From positions 1,550,001 to 1,614,000 of the forward strand of contig NZ_JACHJB010000001.1 of NCBI RefSeq assembly GCF_014207745.1: a stretch of 64,000 nucleotides of DNA, written 5' to 3'. The DNA is from Nonomuraea muscovyensis (GTDB lineage Bacteria; Actinomycetota; Actinomycetes; Streptosporangiales; Streptosporangiaceae). Position 1 is the first letter of the stretch, and each line of letters begins with the position of its first letter. Both the position numbers and the translations under genes were made by a program. A model generated the notes under the pieces. That model ran no database searches and was not told where the DNA came from. It was given only the letters and a program-made list of their open reading frames with translations. Positions 9,737-17,798 of this stretch are shown here, in pieces.

Positions 9737-10762
9737 ATGTCCCTCAGCGACGTGATACGCAACATCGCCAAGACCGTCACCGACAAGGAGAAGGCCAAAG
9801 AGCTCCCCCTCATGGTCGTCCAGGGCACACTGAGCGCAGCCGGACAGGCGTTGCTGCTGGTGGACCGGATGAAGAACTCCATCAAGGGCCTGGGCGGCAA
9901 GGGGGACAAGGCGGACGACGCCGACTCCCGCCCGTCCGCCGCCGACGAGGTGGCCGCCGCCCCGGCCGCCGAGGACAAACCCGCCCGCAGGGAGCCGGTC
10001 ATCTTCGCGCCGCGCCCGTCGAGCAAGTCCGAGCCCAACGGCGACGCCGCCAAGGAGAAGCCGGAGCCGGTCATCTTCTCCCCCGCGGCGAAGCCCGCCA
10101 CCGAGCCGGTCGTCCCCGAGCCCGCCGCCACCGAGCCCAAGGCGAGCGAGCCCGCCACCGAGCCCGTCGCCGCAGCCACGCCCACCGCGGCGGAGCCGGT
10201 CGCGAAGCCCGCCGCCGAGCCGGTCGTCCCGGAGCCCGCCGCCGTCGTCTCCACGGAGGACGAGCCCGCCGAGACGAAGACGGCTGAGGCGCCCCTCGAA
10301 GCAGCCGTCAAGGCGACCCCCGAGGCCGCCGCCGAGGCCGCCGCTGAGGTCACCGCCGAGGAGCCGGCCACCGAGACGAAGCCCGCCGCGAAGCCGAAGA
10401 CGCCGGCCAAGCCCAGGGCCTCCGCCGCCAAGCCGAAGACCGGGACCAAGGCCGACACCAAGGCCGCGACCAAGGCCAAGGCCCCCGCCAAGCCCGAGGC
10501 CGCCGACACCAAGGCCGACACCAAGGGCGAGTCCGAGGGCGAGTCCAAGGCCGCGAGCGAGCCCGCGGCCGAGTCGGTCGGTCTGGTCGAGCCGCTGCCC
10601 GGTTACGGCGACCTGACCGTGGCGTCCCTGCGCGCCCGGATGCGCGGCAAGTCCGCCGAGCAGATCTCCGGCCTCCTCGCCTACGAGCAGGCCACGGCCA
10701 AGCGTCCCGAGGTGATCCGGATGTTCGAGAACCGCCTCGCCAAGCTCCAGGCCGGGGAATAG
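9737..10762 (+). CDS. Lipid-droplet-associated-type protein with Ala/Pro/Lys repeats
   Basis: A 341-residue protein from the ATG at 9737 (CAGGGAG upstream). Residues 1-50 form a conserved helical region ([20 protein letters not shown], then [20 protein letters not shown]). About 210 residues of low-complexity Ala/Pro/Glu/Lys sequence follow, with EPVVPEPAA and [12 protein letters not shown] units that recall histone-H1-like tails. The conserved C-terminus ([20 protein letters not shown], then [20 protein letters not shown]) matches actinobacterial proteins annotated as lipid-droplet-associated. Its place between ispH and xseA is conserved (Rv1109c-like, from memory). Molecular function is not established; nucleic-acid or envelope binding by the basic tail is speculative. 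Confidence 0.75.
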   Translation: MSLSDVIRNIAKTVTDKEKAKELPLMVVQGTLSAAGQALLLVDRMKNSIKGLGGKGDKADDADSRPSAADEVAAAPAAEDKPARREPVIFAPRPSSKSEPNGDAAKEKPEPVIFSPAAKPATEPVVPEPAATEPKASEPATEPVAAATPTAAEPVAKPAAEPVVPEPAAVVSTEDEPAETKTAEAPLEAAVKATPEAAAEAAAEVTAEEPATETKPAAKPKTPAKPRASAAKPKTGTKADTKAATKAKAPAKPEAADTKADTKGESEGESKAASEPAAESVGLVEPLPGYGDLTVASLRARMRGKSAEQISGLLAYEQATAKRPEVIRMFENRLAKLQAGE

Positions 10763-10788
10763 TCGCCGCGGCACCGTAGTCTTCCGGC

Positions 10789-12018
10789 ATGACCACGAAG
10801 ACCACACCCGAGTCTCCGCTACCGATCCGCACGGTCCTGCAGATGGTGGGCGGCTGGATCGGCAAGCTGGGCACGGTCTGGGTCGAGGGCCAGATCACCG
10901 ATCTGAGCGCGCGCGGCGGCACGGTGTTCCTGACGCTGCGCGACCCGGTGGCCAACGTCTCGGCCCGGGTCACCGCTCCGCGCGGCGTCTACGAGGCGGC
11001 CGTCCCGCGCCCGGCTGACGGGGCGCGGGTGGTGGTGCACGTCAAGCCGGACTTCTGGGTCAACAGGGGCTCGTTCGCCTTCACCGCGCTGGAGATCCGC
11101 CCGGTGGGCGTGGGCGAGCTGCTGGCCCGCCTGGAGCGCCTGCGGCAGTTGCTGGCGGCCGAGGGCCTATTCAACGCCGACCGCAAGCGGCGGCTGCCGT
11201 TCCTGCCCGGCACGGTGGGGCTGATCTGCGGCCGTGACTCCGCGGCGGAGCGCGACGTGCTGGAGAACTCCCGGCGCCGCTGGCCCGCCGTACGGTTCAC
11301 GGTGGAGGAGGTCGCGGTCCAGGGCCCCTACGCGGTCGGCGAGGTGACCGAGGCGTTGCGCAAGCTCGACGCCGACTCGTCGGTCGACGTGATCGTCATC
11401 GCCCGCGGCGGCGGTTCCCTGGAGGACCTGCTGCCGTTCTCCGACGAGACGCTGGTGCGCGCGGTGGCCGGGTGCCGCACCCCCGTGGTGAGCGCGATCG
11501 GCCACGAGCAGGACAGCCCGCTGCTCGACCTCGTGGCCGACGTGCGCGCCTCCACCCCGACCGACGCCGCCAAGAAGGTGGTGCCCGACGTGGGCGAGCA
11601 GCTCACGCTGGTGCGCCAGCTCCGCGACCGGGGCCGCCGGGTGCTGGGCGGCTGGCTCGACCGCGAGATGTCGTGGCTGACGTCCGCCCGTTCCCGGCCG
11701 TCGCTGGCCGATCCCGTACGCGAGCTCGAACGCCGTGCCGAGCAGGTCGACGCCCTGCGCGAGCGGGCCAGGCGCTCGCTGTCGGGCTCCCTCGACCGGG
11801 CCGAGGACTCGATGACCCACCTGCGCGCCCGCCTGGTGTCACTGTCGCCTGCCGCGACGCTCGAACGCGGCTACGCCATCGTGCAGGACCTCTCCGGCGA
11901 CGTGGTGCGGCTGGCCAAGGACGTCCCTCCGGGCGCCCTGCTGACGATCCGCCTGACCGACGACCGCCTGACGGTCCGCGCCGAGCCCCGGGACGCCGAG
12001 CCGCCCGAGCGACCTTGA
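10789..12018 (+). CDS. xseA: Exodeoxyribonuclease VII large subunit
   Basis: XseA is the catalytic subunit of ExoVII, which degrades single-stranded DNA from either end. The 409-residue protein has an N-terminal OB-fold ([20 protein letters not shown]), the catalytic domain ([20 protein letters not shown], and [20 protein letters not shown] followed by [11 protein letters not shown]) and a C-terminal coiled coil ending in [12 protein letters not shown]. It lies 26 nt downstream of the lipid-droplet-associated gene and may be co-transcribed. The partner xseB is present but on the opposite strand about 640 bp away, separated by a deazaflavin oxidoreductase gene, rather than overlapping xseA as is common. 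Confidence 0.95.
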   Translation: MTTKTTPESPLPIRTVLQMVGGWIGKLGTVWVEGQITDLSARGGTVFLTLRDPVANVSARVTAPRGVYEAAVPRPADGARVVVHVKPDFWVNRGSFAFTALEIRPVGVGELLARLERLRQLLAAEGLFNADRKRRLPFLPGTVGLICGRDSAAERDVLENSRRRWPAVRFTVEEVAVQGPYAVGEVTEALRKLDADSSVDVIVIARGGGSLEDLLPFSDETLVRAVAGCRTPVVSAIGHEQDSPLLDLVADVRASTPTDAAKKVVPDVGEQLTLVRQLRDRGRRVLGGWLDREMSWLTSARSRPSLADPVRELERRAEQVDALRERARRSLSGSLDRAEDSMTHLRARLVSLSPAATLERGYAIVQDLSGDVVRLAKDVPPGALLTIRLTDDRLTVRAEPRDAEPPERP

Positions 12019-12177
12019 TCACAGAGGGATGGTCGTCCGCGGGCGGGCTCGTCCTGAGCCGGACCGCGCGAGGGCCGTCACGGGGAACACAGACGCACCA
12101 TGCCCGGGTTGTAGCCCCCGAAGACGCCTCCGCCCACGCCGATCGGTGGAGACCTTTCCAGTTCTAGGGAGCCTGGC

Positions 12178-12591
12178 ATGCCGAATGACTTCAACCAGCA
12201 GGTGATCGCGGAGTTCCGCGCCAACGAGGGCCGCGTCGGCGGGATGTTCGAGGGCTCGCCGCTGGTGCTGCTCACGACCACGGGTGCCAGGAGCGGCAAG
12301 CCCACCACCACGCCCGTCATGTACCTGAAGGACGACGACCGGATCGTCGTCATCGCCTCGAACGGGGGTGCCGACCACCACCCGGCCTGGTATCACAACC
12401 TGCGCGCCAACCCGGAGGCGACGGCCGAGGTCGGCACGGAGACGTTCGGGGTGAAGGCGGAGTTCGTCGACGGGGAGGAGCGCGACCGGCTCTACGCCCG
12501 GATGGTCGAGCAGGCCGCCGGCTTCGCCGAGTACGAGGCCAAGACCAGTCGCCGCATCCCCGTGGTCGTCCTGGAGCGCCTGCCCGCCTGA
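12178..12591 (+). CDS. F420-dependent nitroreductase/quinone reductase-type oxidoreductase (Ddn-like)
   Basis: A 137-residue split-barrel protein of the deazaflavin-dependent nitroreductase family. Diagnostic parts are LVLLTTTGARSGKPTTTPVM, DRIVVIASNGGADHHPAWYH and NLRANPEATAEVG, which form the F420 phosphate and tail pocket in Ddn homologues. Such enzymes use reduced F420 to reduce quinones or xenobiotics; the substrate here is unknown. The ATG at 12178 follows AGGGAG. It stands alone on the plus strand between xseA and the oppositely oriented xseB. Its presence suggests the organism makes coenzyme F420. Confidence 0.85.
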   Translation: MPNDFNQQVIAEFRANEGRVGGMFEGSPLVLLTTTGARSGKPTTTPVMYLKDDDRIVVIASNGGADHHPAWYHNLRANPEATAEVGTETFGVKAEFVDGEERDRLYARMVEQAAGFAEYEAKTSRRIPVVVLERLPA

Positions 12592-12661
12592 GAGCGACGA
12601 GCCCGGGAGCGCACGAGTCTCCGAGCTGTCGGAAGGGCCGGGCGCGTGCGGGCCCGGCGCC

Positions 12662-12928
12662 TCAGAAGGGAGCGTCGTCGTCGCGTCCGGCGCCGGCGTC
12701 GGCGCGCCGCGCCATCGCGGCGGCGAGCTTGACCCGGGCCCCCTGCAGCCACTCCTCGCAGATGGCGGCCAGCTTCTCGCCCCGCTCCCACAGCTCGATC
12801 GACTGCTCCAGGGTGAGCCCGCCCGTCTCCAGGCGGCGTACCACCTCGGTCAGCTCCTCCCGCGCCTGCTCGTAGGAGGGTGCCTTGTCCGAGGTGATGT
12901 CTGCGGTGTCGTCTGCCACGTCACCCAC
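12662..12928 (-). CDS. xseB: Exodeoxyribonuclease VII small subunit
   Basis: An 88-residue protein with the XseB core SYEQAREELTEVVRRLETGG, LTLEQSIELWERGEKLAAIC and a short Asp-rich tail. XseB forms helical arms that bind XseA. The GTG at 12928 is used here; a GTG three codons further in (12919) is equally possible because neither has a strong ribosome site. It is transcribed against xseA and the Ddn-like gene, so subunit levels must be coordinated without a shared transcript. Confidence 0.9.
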   Translation of the reverse strand: MGDVADDTADITSDKAPSYEQAREELTEVVRRLETGGLTLEQSIELWERGEKLAAICEEWLQGARVKLAAAMARRADAGAGRDDDAPF

Positions 12929-12983
12929 CCTAGAGTCAGAGACCGACGATCGCCGCCCTGGCCCGCCGAACCGGGGCGGGCGG

Positions 12984-13514
12984 TCAGCCCTTGGGCCGCT
13001 GCTGCAGCACGGCGGCGAACTGGCCGAGTTCAGGCCAGTCGGCGGTGCCGGTGACCACCAGGGTGACGTCGGGCAGCGCCAGCACCAGCGAGCGTTGGTT
13101 CTTGTCCTCGCGGAAGCGCCGTTCCCACGGCCGGCCGTCGACCTGCTGGGTGCCGGCGGCCTGGTTGGTGTTGGCCATGCGGTTGGCGAACTCGGCCGCC
13201 GGCTTCTCGTCGCTCTGCACGAACATCACGTGCTCGCGCTCGGCCGTGGCGTAGCCCAGGTAGAGCACCTGCGCGCCGCCTTCGCCCTTGGCGATCCGGT
13301 TGCTGTTGGGGATCCAGCCGGCCGGGTCCTGCCGGGGCGCCCACACCTGGTAGGGCACGCTGTGGCCGAAGTTGGCGACGGTGATCGAGTAGTCGCGCCT
13401 GGGGATGTGCTCCTCGTCGCCCTGCGGATTGAGGAGCAGGAAGCAGCCCCCCGCGGCCAGGCAGACGAACAGGGCTACCGCGTAGCCGTAGAACCCCTCG
13501 GTGAACCGTCGCAC
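12984..13514 (-). CDS. DUF4245-type membrane-anchored protein
   Basis: A 176-residue protein from the GTG at 13514 (VRRFTEGFYGYAVALFVCLA). One N-terminal transmembrane helix (about 9-27) is followed by an extracytoplasmic domain containing HSVPYQVWAPRQDPAGWIPN, VLYLGYATAEREHVMFVQSD and LVVTGTADWPELGQFAAVLQ, features of DUF4245. Its function is unknown. It starts 11 nt after the stop of the TetR-type gene on the same strand, so the two likely share a transcript. In M. tuberculosis I recall a homologue next to glpX and fumarase, and a similar order is kept here with an HTH cluster inserted. Confidence 0.8.
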   Translation of the reverse strand: MRRFTEGFYGYAVALFVCLAAGGCFLLLNPQGDEEHIPRRDYSITVANFGHSVPYQVWAPRQDPAGWIPNSNRIAKGEGGAQVLYLGYATAEREHVMFVQSDEKPAAEFANRMANTNQAAGTQQVDGRPWERRFREDKNQRSLVLALPDVTLVVTGTADWPELGQFAAVLQQRPKG

Positions 13515-13525
13515 ACTTGGCGAGG

Positions 13526-14143
13526 TTACCCGCTGGCGGGACCGGTCGCCGAAGCGGCCGGACGGATCTGGCCGATGATGGCGAGCACGTCGTCGGCGAG
13601 CTTGGGGTCGCCCGTGCGGACCACCTCGTTGACCGCCGCCGCGAGCGCGCCGGTGACCACGACCACGAGCGCGCCCTCGTTCTCGAACAGGGTGGCGTTG
13701 AGCTCGGCCCACTTGCGCAACCGGTCGCGCATGACCACCTCGAACCCGGGCGGCCCGTCGCCGCGCAGGAACAGCGCGGCCAGCTCGCGCTCCTCCAGGC
13801 AGCCGTCGAGGTAGGCGCGGGCGGCCCGGAGGAAGACCCGCATCGGGTCGCTCTCGCCCTCGGCCCGCGCCTCGCGGACGGCCTGCTTGGTGCGCCGGCC
13901 CTGCTTGGCCTGGAACTCCTCGAACAGCGTGAGATAGAGGTCGGCCTTGCCGGAGAAGTGGTGGTAGAGGCTGCCGACGCTGGCGTCGGCCCGGCCCACC
14001 ACGTCGGTGACGCCCGCCTCGGCGAAGCCCTTGGAGACGAACACCTCCCGGGCCGCCTGGAGGAGCGCGGCACGCGTCGCCGCGCCGCGCTCGGAGATGC
14101 GGGCGCTGACCGGCCGTTCGACATCGCTGCTCATGGCAGGCAC
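13526..14143 (-). CDS. TetR-family transcriptional regulator
   Basis: A 205-residue regulator. The N-terminal HTH is clear: AALLQAAREVFVSKGFAEAG, then VTDVVGRADASVGSLYHHFS and GKADLYLTLFEEF. The C-terminal ligand domain is not assignable to a known effector. I chose the GTG at 14143 because GGAGG lies 5 nt upstream; the ATG at 14134 three codons later is the alternative. It precedes the DUF4245 gene, which starts 11 nt after its stop. No obvious palindrome was found directly upstream, and its targets are unknown. Confidence 0.85.
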   Translation of the reverse strand: MPAMSSDVERPVSARISERGAATRAALLQAAREVFVSKGFAEAGVTDVVGRADASVGSLYHHFSGKADLYLTLFEEFQAKQGRRTKQAVREARAEGESDPMRVFLRAARAYLDGCLEERELAALFLRGDGPPGFEVVMRDRLRKWAELNATLFENEGALVVVVTGALAAAVNEVVRTGDPKLADDVLAIIGQIRPAASATGPASG

Positions 14144-14241
14144 ATTATCCTCCGCCGTCCGGGGATACATGGACAACTGTCGGCGGGGGTCGATCGCGCG
14201 GCGGGGCGCCCGCGGTCCGACCGCGGGCACCCTGCCCGCGG

Positions 14242-15087
14242 TCAGCCGGCCCGGGTCGGTCCCCAGGACGCGAAGCCGGACGTGGTGGACGGCTTCATGG
14301 CGACGACCCCTCGGTCCAGCAGGCGCCAGGCGGTGGCCCAGCGCTGCTGCTCCTCCTTGTCACCGCCGCATCCCCGGATCAGCCCGAGCAGGTAGCGCAT
14401 CGTCAGCGCGGGCTTGCCCGGCCGGTCGTAGACGATCTTCGCGACGGTCGCGTGGGAGAACGCCCCCTTGGAGCGTTCGGCGATCTGCCGGGACGAGGGC
14501 TTGTCGGCCCACCGCCAGAAGTCGCGGGCCAGCTCCTCCAGCTCGGGGACGGACCGGGCGCCGAGGGGGTCGGGCTTGAGGTCGTATCCGGGCGCGTCCT
14601 GGATCACCGGCTCGGGGGCCTGCTCGGCTCGTCGAGGTGAGCGGCGTTCGGGCTGGAGGTAGACCGTCCCGCCCTTGTTCTGGATGACGTACGTGCCGGC
14701 CTGGTCGTCCCCCTGCTGGATCCGGATGGTGTCGGACCAGGGCCGGTAGAGCTTGGCCCGCTCGTAGGCGGTGTGGAAGGCGAGCAGGCTGGATTCGGCG
14801 GCTCCGAGCTGGTTCAGCAGGCTGTGGACGAGCCGCCAGGACGGGAGCGGGCCGCCGCCGTTGAGCGCCTGCCTCAGCACCGCGACGTTGGTGCCGGGGG
14901 GCCAGGTGTGCTGACGCCAGTCGCGCCCGTTGGTCTGGGCCACGACCAGGGTGTGCAGCAGGTCCTCGAAGCTGACCGTGGCTTCGGAGGCGGCGATGGG
15001 CGACAGGCTCGGGGCTGTGCTGGGGGGCATGCTGGGCGGCATGGGCCCGTTGTGCGGCTTGGGCGGGGTGGGGGGAGGCGTCGTCAC
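14242..15087 (-). CDS. HTH-domain protein with C-terminal DNA-binding region
   Basis: A 281-residue protein whose start GTG (15087) overlaps the stop of the preceding small membrane protein gene (GTGA), indicating translational coupling. The N-terminus is Pro-rich (TPPPTPPKPHNGPMPPSMPP). The middle (about 40-130) is unassigned, including FEDLLHTLVVAQTNGRDW and LVHSLLNQLGAAESSLLAFH. A C-terminal HTH reads PSSRQIAERSKGAFSHATVA, KIVYDRPGKPALTMRYLLGL and IRGCGGDKEEQQRWATAWRL, which resembles the HTH of the two neighbours at 15.8-17.4 kb but lies at the other end of the protein. Probably a regulator; targets unknown. Confidence 0.65.
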   Translation of the reverse strand: MTTPPPTPPKPHNGPMPPSMPPSTAPSLSPIAASEATVSFEDLLHTLVVAQTNGRDWRQHTWPPGTNVAVLRQALNGGGPLPSWRLVHSLLNQLGAAESSLLAFHTAYERAKLYRPWSDTIRIQQGDDQAGTYVIQNKGGTVYLQPERRSPRRAEQAPEPVIQDAPGYDLKPDPLGARSVPELEELARDFWRWADKPSSRQIAERSKGAFSHATVAKIVYDRPGKPALTMRYLLGLIRGCGGDKEEQQRWATAWRLLDRGVVAMKPSTTSGFASWGPTRAG

Positions 15088-15302
15088 GGCTGGTCCACCT
15101 GGCCGATGACCGCCCTGCGTCCGCTCCAGGCGTTGAGGACGCGGCCGTAGGAGACCCCCATGACGAACACCACGGCGGTCGTGATGGTGGTCTCCTGTTC
15201 GGCGAGCTGCGTGCAGCCCACGCCCGCGACGGCTATGGCGGTGTGGACGGCGGGCATCAGCCATCGTGGCCGGCTGACTTCCGCTTTGAATGAGATCTTC
15301 AT
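15084..15302 (-). CDS. Small membrane protein coupled to the HTH gene
   Basis: A 72-residue protein from the ATG at 15302. Two hydrophobic stretches (about 16-32, LMPAVHTAIAVAGVGC, and 38-54, TTITTAVVFVMGVSYG) suggest a hairpin in the membrane. The stop overlaps the start of the downstream HTH gene by 4 nt. A membrane protein translationally coupled to a regulator could act as its sensor or anchor, but this is inference. CGTTCCGG (15379-15386) lies about 80 nt upstream, like the half-sites found in larger arrays near the other two HTH genes. Confidence 0.55.
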   Translation of the reverse strand: MKISFKAEVSRPRWLMPAVHTAIAVAGVGCTQLAEQETTITTAVVFVMGVSYGRVLNAWSGRRAVIGQVDQP

Positions 15303-15351
15303 TGATCACCTTTTCATGCAGGCACAGGCGTGCGTTCCCAGACGACGAGGG

Positions 15352-15367
15352 CCTTGCTGGACTGGAA
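15352..15367 (-). repeat. 16-bp repeat core, copy 1
   Basis: TTCCAGTCCAGCAAGG on the minus strand, identical to copy 2 at 15709-15724. It lies 50-65 nt upstream of the start of the small membrane protein gene at 15302. Confidence 0.7.
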
Positions 15368-15708
15368 ATCAGCGGAGACGTTCCGGGTATGGGACAGGGC
15401 CGGCCTCGCACAGCCGGCCCCGAACGCGGAATGTCTGCTGTCCGCTACGCCAATAGTGGCCTTCCTTCGCTGTGGGCGCAAAGTCGTAACGCTATTTTTC
15501 CAGATCTGGGCAGATCGTCGGGGAGGAGGCGTGGAAGCAGGCCCATCATGCCGCCCGTCTTATTCGGTAAAGGGGTGTCGCCGCGCGTCAAAGGCTGCCG
15601 ACAGCTGTATTCCCGCGTAAAAAGCTACTTTCGGGTAGGCGCCGTTTAACTGATACTCGGACTCGCCGCGGGCATGTGGGCACATGTGCACGGCCGTGCG
15701 TACCGATC

Positions 15709-15724
15709 CCTTGCTGGACTGGAA
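15709..15724 (-). repeat. 16-bp repeat core, copy 2
   Basis: Identical to copy 1 at 15352-15367 and embedded in similar flanking sequence (TGCGAG about 41 nt before it; ACGCACG after it). Confidence 0.7.
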
Positions 15725-15822
15725 CCCCGACAGGACGACGGACACGCACCGGAGGGGACGCCCGTCTCGCACCGGGCCCCTCGACCAGTGGGCGGAGGCA
15801 CCGACCTCCGCCCACTGCCGTT

Positions 15823-16131
15823 TCAGGGGGCGGCCGTCGTCAGCAGGTAGAGCTCGTGCAGGTCCTCCATGGTGCCCAGCACCGTGTCCGGATCCACGCC
15901 CGTCGCGGACAGCTCCGCGCGCAGGACGCCCGCGATGCCGGCGACCACCGCCCAGCGCGGCTGTTTCTTGCGCCCCCGCCCGGAGAACACGGCCGCGACC
16001 GTGGTCTTGCTGAGGCCGAGGGAGTTCTTCCTCGCGATGTCTCCGAACGAGAGGTCTCCCGCCTCCTTGCGCATGCGCAGCAGTTCGGCGCGCAGCAGGT
16101 CGCAGGAAGGCTCTTCCGCACGGCTGGTCAT
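15823..16131 (-). CDS. Short HTH regulator, paralogue of the next upstream gene
   Basis: A 102-residue protein from the ATG at 16131. It is essentially one HTH domain: LLRAELLRMRKEAGDLSFGD, IARKNSLGLSKTTVAAVFSG, then RGRKKQPRWAVVAGIAGVLR. It ends with GVDPDTVLGTMEDLHELYLL. The first about 95 residues align closely with the N-terminus of the 390-residue neighbour (same MT-x-RA start, IARK, LSKTTVAA, GRKxxPRW and GVDPD positions), so the two arose by tandem duplication. An array of CGTTCCG half-sites lies 85-120 nt upstream of the start. Confidence 0.7.
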   Translation of the reverse strand: MTSRAEEPSCDLLRAELLRMRKEAGDLSFGDIARKNSLGLSKTTVAAVFSGRGRKKQPRWAVVAGIAGVLRAELSATGVDPDTVLGTMEDLHELYLLTTAAP

Positions 16132-16214
16132 AGGAGCCGGTCACCGCCGATCTCACTCATTCGTCGTCGATGGGGAATGGAAGGAATTCTCTCGTACGCC
16201 GCCGGCGGTGAGGC

Positions 16215-16250
16215 GCTCCGAATCGTTCCGAACCGTTCCGTGTTGTTCGG
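16215..16250. promoter_or_regulatory. Array of CGTTCCG half-sites, 10-bp period
   Basis: Reading plus, the segment shows CTCCG-AATCG-TTCCG-AACCG and then TTCCG-TGTTG-TTCGG. CGTTCCG occurs at 16224-16230 and 16234-16240, exactly 10 bp apart, with degenerate copies on both sides. It lies between the stop of the 390-residue HTH gene (16261) and the 102-residue HTH gene. One-turn spacing suggests cooperative protein binding on one face of DNA. Confidence 0.55.
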
Positions 16251-16260
16251 CCCGCCGCTC

Positions 16261-17433
16261 TTACCGATTTCCATACCGATTCGCTATGGCGGAAATGTCG
16301 GAGGCCTGGCAGATCAGGCAGTCCCACGGCGAGTGCGACCAGGAGCTCGCCACGTCGCCGACGGCCGGGGGGTGCACCACGGACAGCGCCGCGAGCACCT
16401 CGGGCGCGACCTCGACAGGGTGGGCACTCCAGTAGGTCTCCATGATCCGGCTCATCTCGGTGCTGGGGAAGAGCGTGAGGATCGGGTTCTCCCGGGCATG
16501 ACGGCCGCGGGTGGGCACCAGCGCGGCCAGCGGCAGAGCGTCGTACACGGTCTCGGCGTACCCGGCCCACACCCTCGCCATGAAGCTGTCGACACCCTCG
16601 TAGGCCGCGGCGACCCGACGGCAGATGTTCTTGACGATCGAGCCGCACACCCGGTCGCCCGCGCGAAGGCCACGGACGTTCAGCGTCAGGTCGGCGTCCC
16701 AGCTCCGGGCCAGGCCGAGGAAGTAGGAGCCCTCCTCCACGGCGTCCCGGTTCCTCAGCAGGATCCCCAGCTCGAAGGCGGCCAGGGCGTTGTTCTCCTC
16801 GACGGCCAGGAGCAGCCGCACGCCGTACGGCCCGAACCACCGGCGCAGCCGCGCGGCCGTCGCCCCGCTCGCCGGTGCCGCGTCCATGGCCGCGAAGACC
16901 GCCTCCATCTCCGGCGGGGCCGTCGTGGCCGGCACGTACTCCGGAAGCTCGTCGATCGCGCCGGGCGACCCGGGGCCGGGAAAGCGGGCGAACAGATCGC
17001 CGAACGCGGGCCAGGGCTCGGGAGAGAGCCGGGCGGGCAGATCCTCGATGGGCGGCCACGGGTCCCCGCGCGGCGGCGCGGGTCGATCGGCCGCGGTCAC
17101 GCCGACGGGACCGCCGGTGGTCCCGTCGGCGGTCGGCTCGCTCGTCACCTCGACGTACAGCCGGTGCAGTTCCTCTCTCGTGCCAAGACTCCTGTCCGGG
17201 TCGACCCCGGTCCGCTCCAGTTCTTCTCGCAGCACCTCGAAGACCCTCGCCACGCGCTCCCACCTCGGAGGGTTCTTGCGCCCCTGCCCGGTGAAGATCG
17301 CCGCGACGGTGGTCTTGCTCAGCGCGCACTTCCTGGCGATGTCCCCGTAGGAGACACCGCCCGCCTTCCTGCGCAGATGCCGCAGCTCGCTGTAAAGCCG
17401 CTCCAGAGGAGGGTCGACCGCACGGCCAGTCAT
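16261..17433 (-). CDS. HTH regulator with C-terminal repeat-like sensor region
   Basis: A 390-residue protein from the ATG at 17433, chosen because its first residues (MTGRAVDPP) align with the paralogue's MTSRAEEP. The HTH region is YSELRHLRRKAGGVSYGDIA, RKCALSKTTVAAIFTGQGRK and GVDPDRSLGTREELHRLY. A Pro-rich linker (about 105-165) leads to an unassigned domain of about 220 residues. Its segment ENNALAAFELGILLRNRDAV followed by EEGSYFLGLARSWDADLTLN looks like a TPR/Sel1-type helix pair. The end holds DCLICQASDISAI, with a CxxC that could bind metal. Likely a transcription regulator; effector and targets unknown. Confidence 0.65.
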   Translation of the reverse strand: MTGRAVDPPLERLYSELRHLRRKAGGVSYGDIARKCALSKTTVAAIFTGQGRKNPPRWERVARVFEVLREELERTGVDPDRSLGTREELHRLYVEVTSEPTADGTTGGPVGVTAADRPAPPRGDPWPPIEDLPARLSPEPWPAFGDLFARFPGPGSPGAIDELPEYVPATTAPPEMEAVFAAMDAAPASGATAARLRRWFGPYGVRLLLAVEENNALAAFELGILLRNRDAVEEGSYFLGLARSWDADLTLNVRGLRAGDRVCGSIVKNICRRVAAAYEGVDSFMARVWAGYAETVYDALPLAALVPTRGRHARENPILTLFPSTEMSRIMETYWSAHPVEVAPEVLAALSVVHPPAVGDVASSWSHSPWDCLICQASDISAIANRYGNR

Positions 17434-17538
17434 CGTGCCGGCCACCGCCAATCACAGTGCGCCTCAGTCAAGGGAAAGCAAAATTGTCCCGCATCCGCCT
17501 GTCATTTCGGGACATGCTCGCCACGCGGAGCGACGGCC

Positions 17539-17567
17539 GGAACGACACAGAACGATCCAGAACGCCA
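17539..17567. promoter_or_regulatory. Three AACG half-sites at 10-bp spacing
   Basis: GGAACGACAC, AGAACGATCC and AGAACGCCAC follow one another, placing AACG at 17541, 17551 and 17561. It lies about 105-135 nt upstream of the 390-residue HTH gene and is the degenerate partner of the palindromic array at 17612-17643. Confidence 0.5.
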
Positions 17568-17611
17568 CGAGACTGCCACCGGAACGGCGCCTCCGTGCCC
17601 GAACCCGGACA

Positions 17612-17643
17612 CGGAACGTTCCGGATCGTTCCGGAACGTTCCG
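17612..17643. promoter_or_regulatory. Palindromic array of GGAACGTTCC-type sites
   Basis: Three 10-bp units in a row, CGGAACGTTC, CGGATCGTTC and CGGAACGTTC, then CG. The 32-bp block is an almost perfect inverted repeat. Further GGAACG copies lie at 17581 and 17654. The block is 180-210 nt upstream of the 390-residue HTH gene and about 155-190 nt upstream of glpX, which is divergent, so either or both genes could be controlled. Confidence 0.6.
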
Positions 17644-17798
17644 CCGCCGGGCCGGAACGACACGGCACGCCCGGCGGCGGGCGCGTACGTCACGTGCGAC
17701 CAGCGGCTTCCCGATCGGCTCGCCCACGGTACCTATGACTCCTGTGACCTGGGGTACCCGACTACCATCGAGGCAGTTGTCCACGAGGAGGCCTGTCC

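Larger units (their letters stand above)
15303..15822. other. 520-bp intergenic region with a duplicated 16-bp core element
   Basis: No convincing gene. Two related segments occur, both best read on the minus strand. Each has a short GC-rich inverted repeat containing TGCGAG, then about 40 nt, then the identical 16-mer TTCCAGTCCAGCAAGG (15352-15367 and 15709-15724), then ACGCACG followed within a few bases by GTGC. The first copy lies about 50 nt upstream of the small membrane protein gene. The second lies about 100 nt downstream of the stop of the 102-residue HTH gene. Minus-strand reading frames around both copies contain FQSSK but lack starts. Confidence 0.55.

Noticed and set aside
9637..10548. 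N-terminal extension of ispH by 304 codons
   Set aside because: The extension is the antisense of the lipid-droplet-associated gene; IspH families begin near the ATG at 9636.
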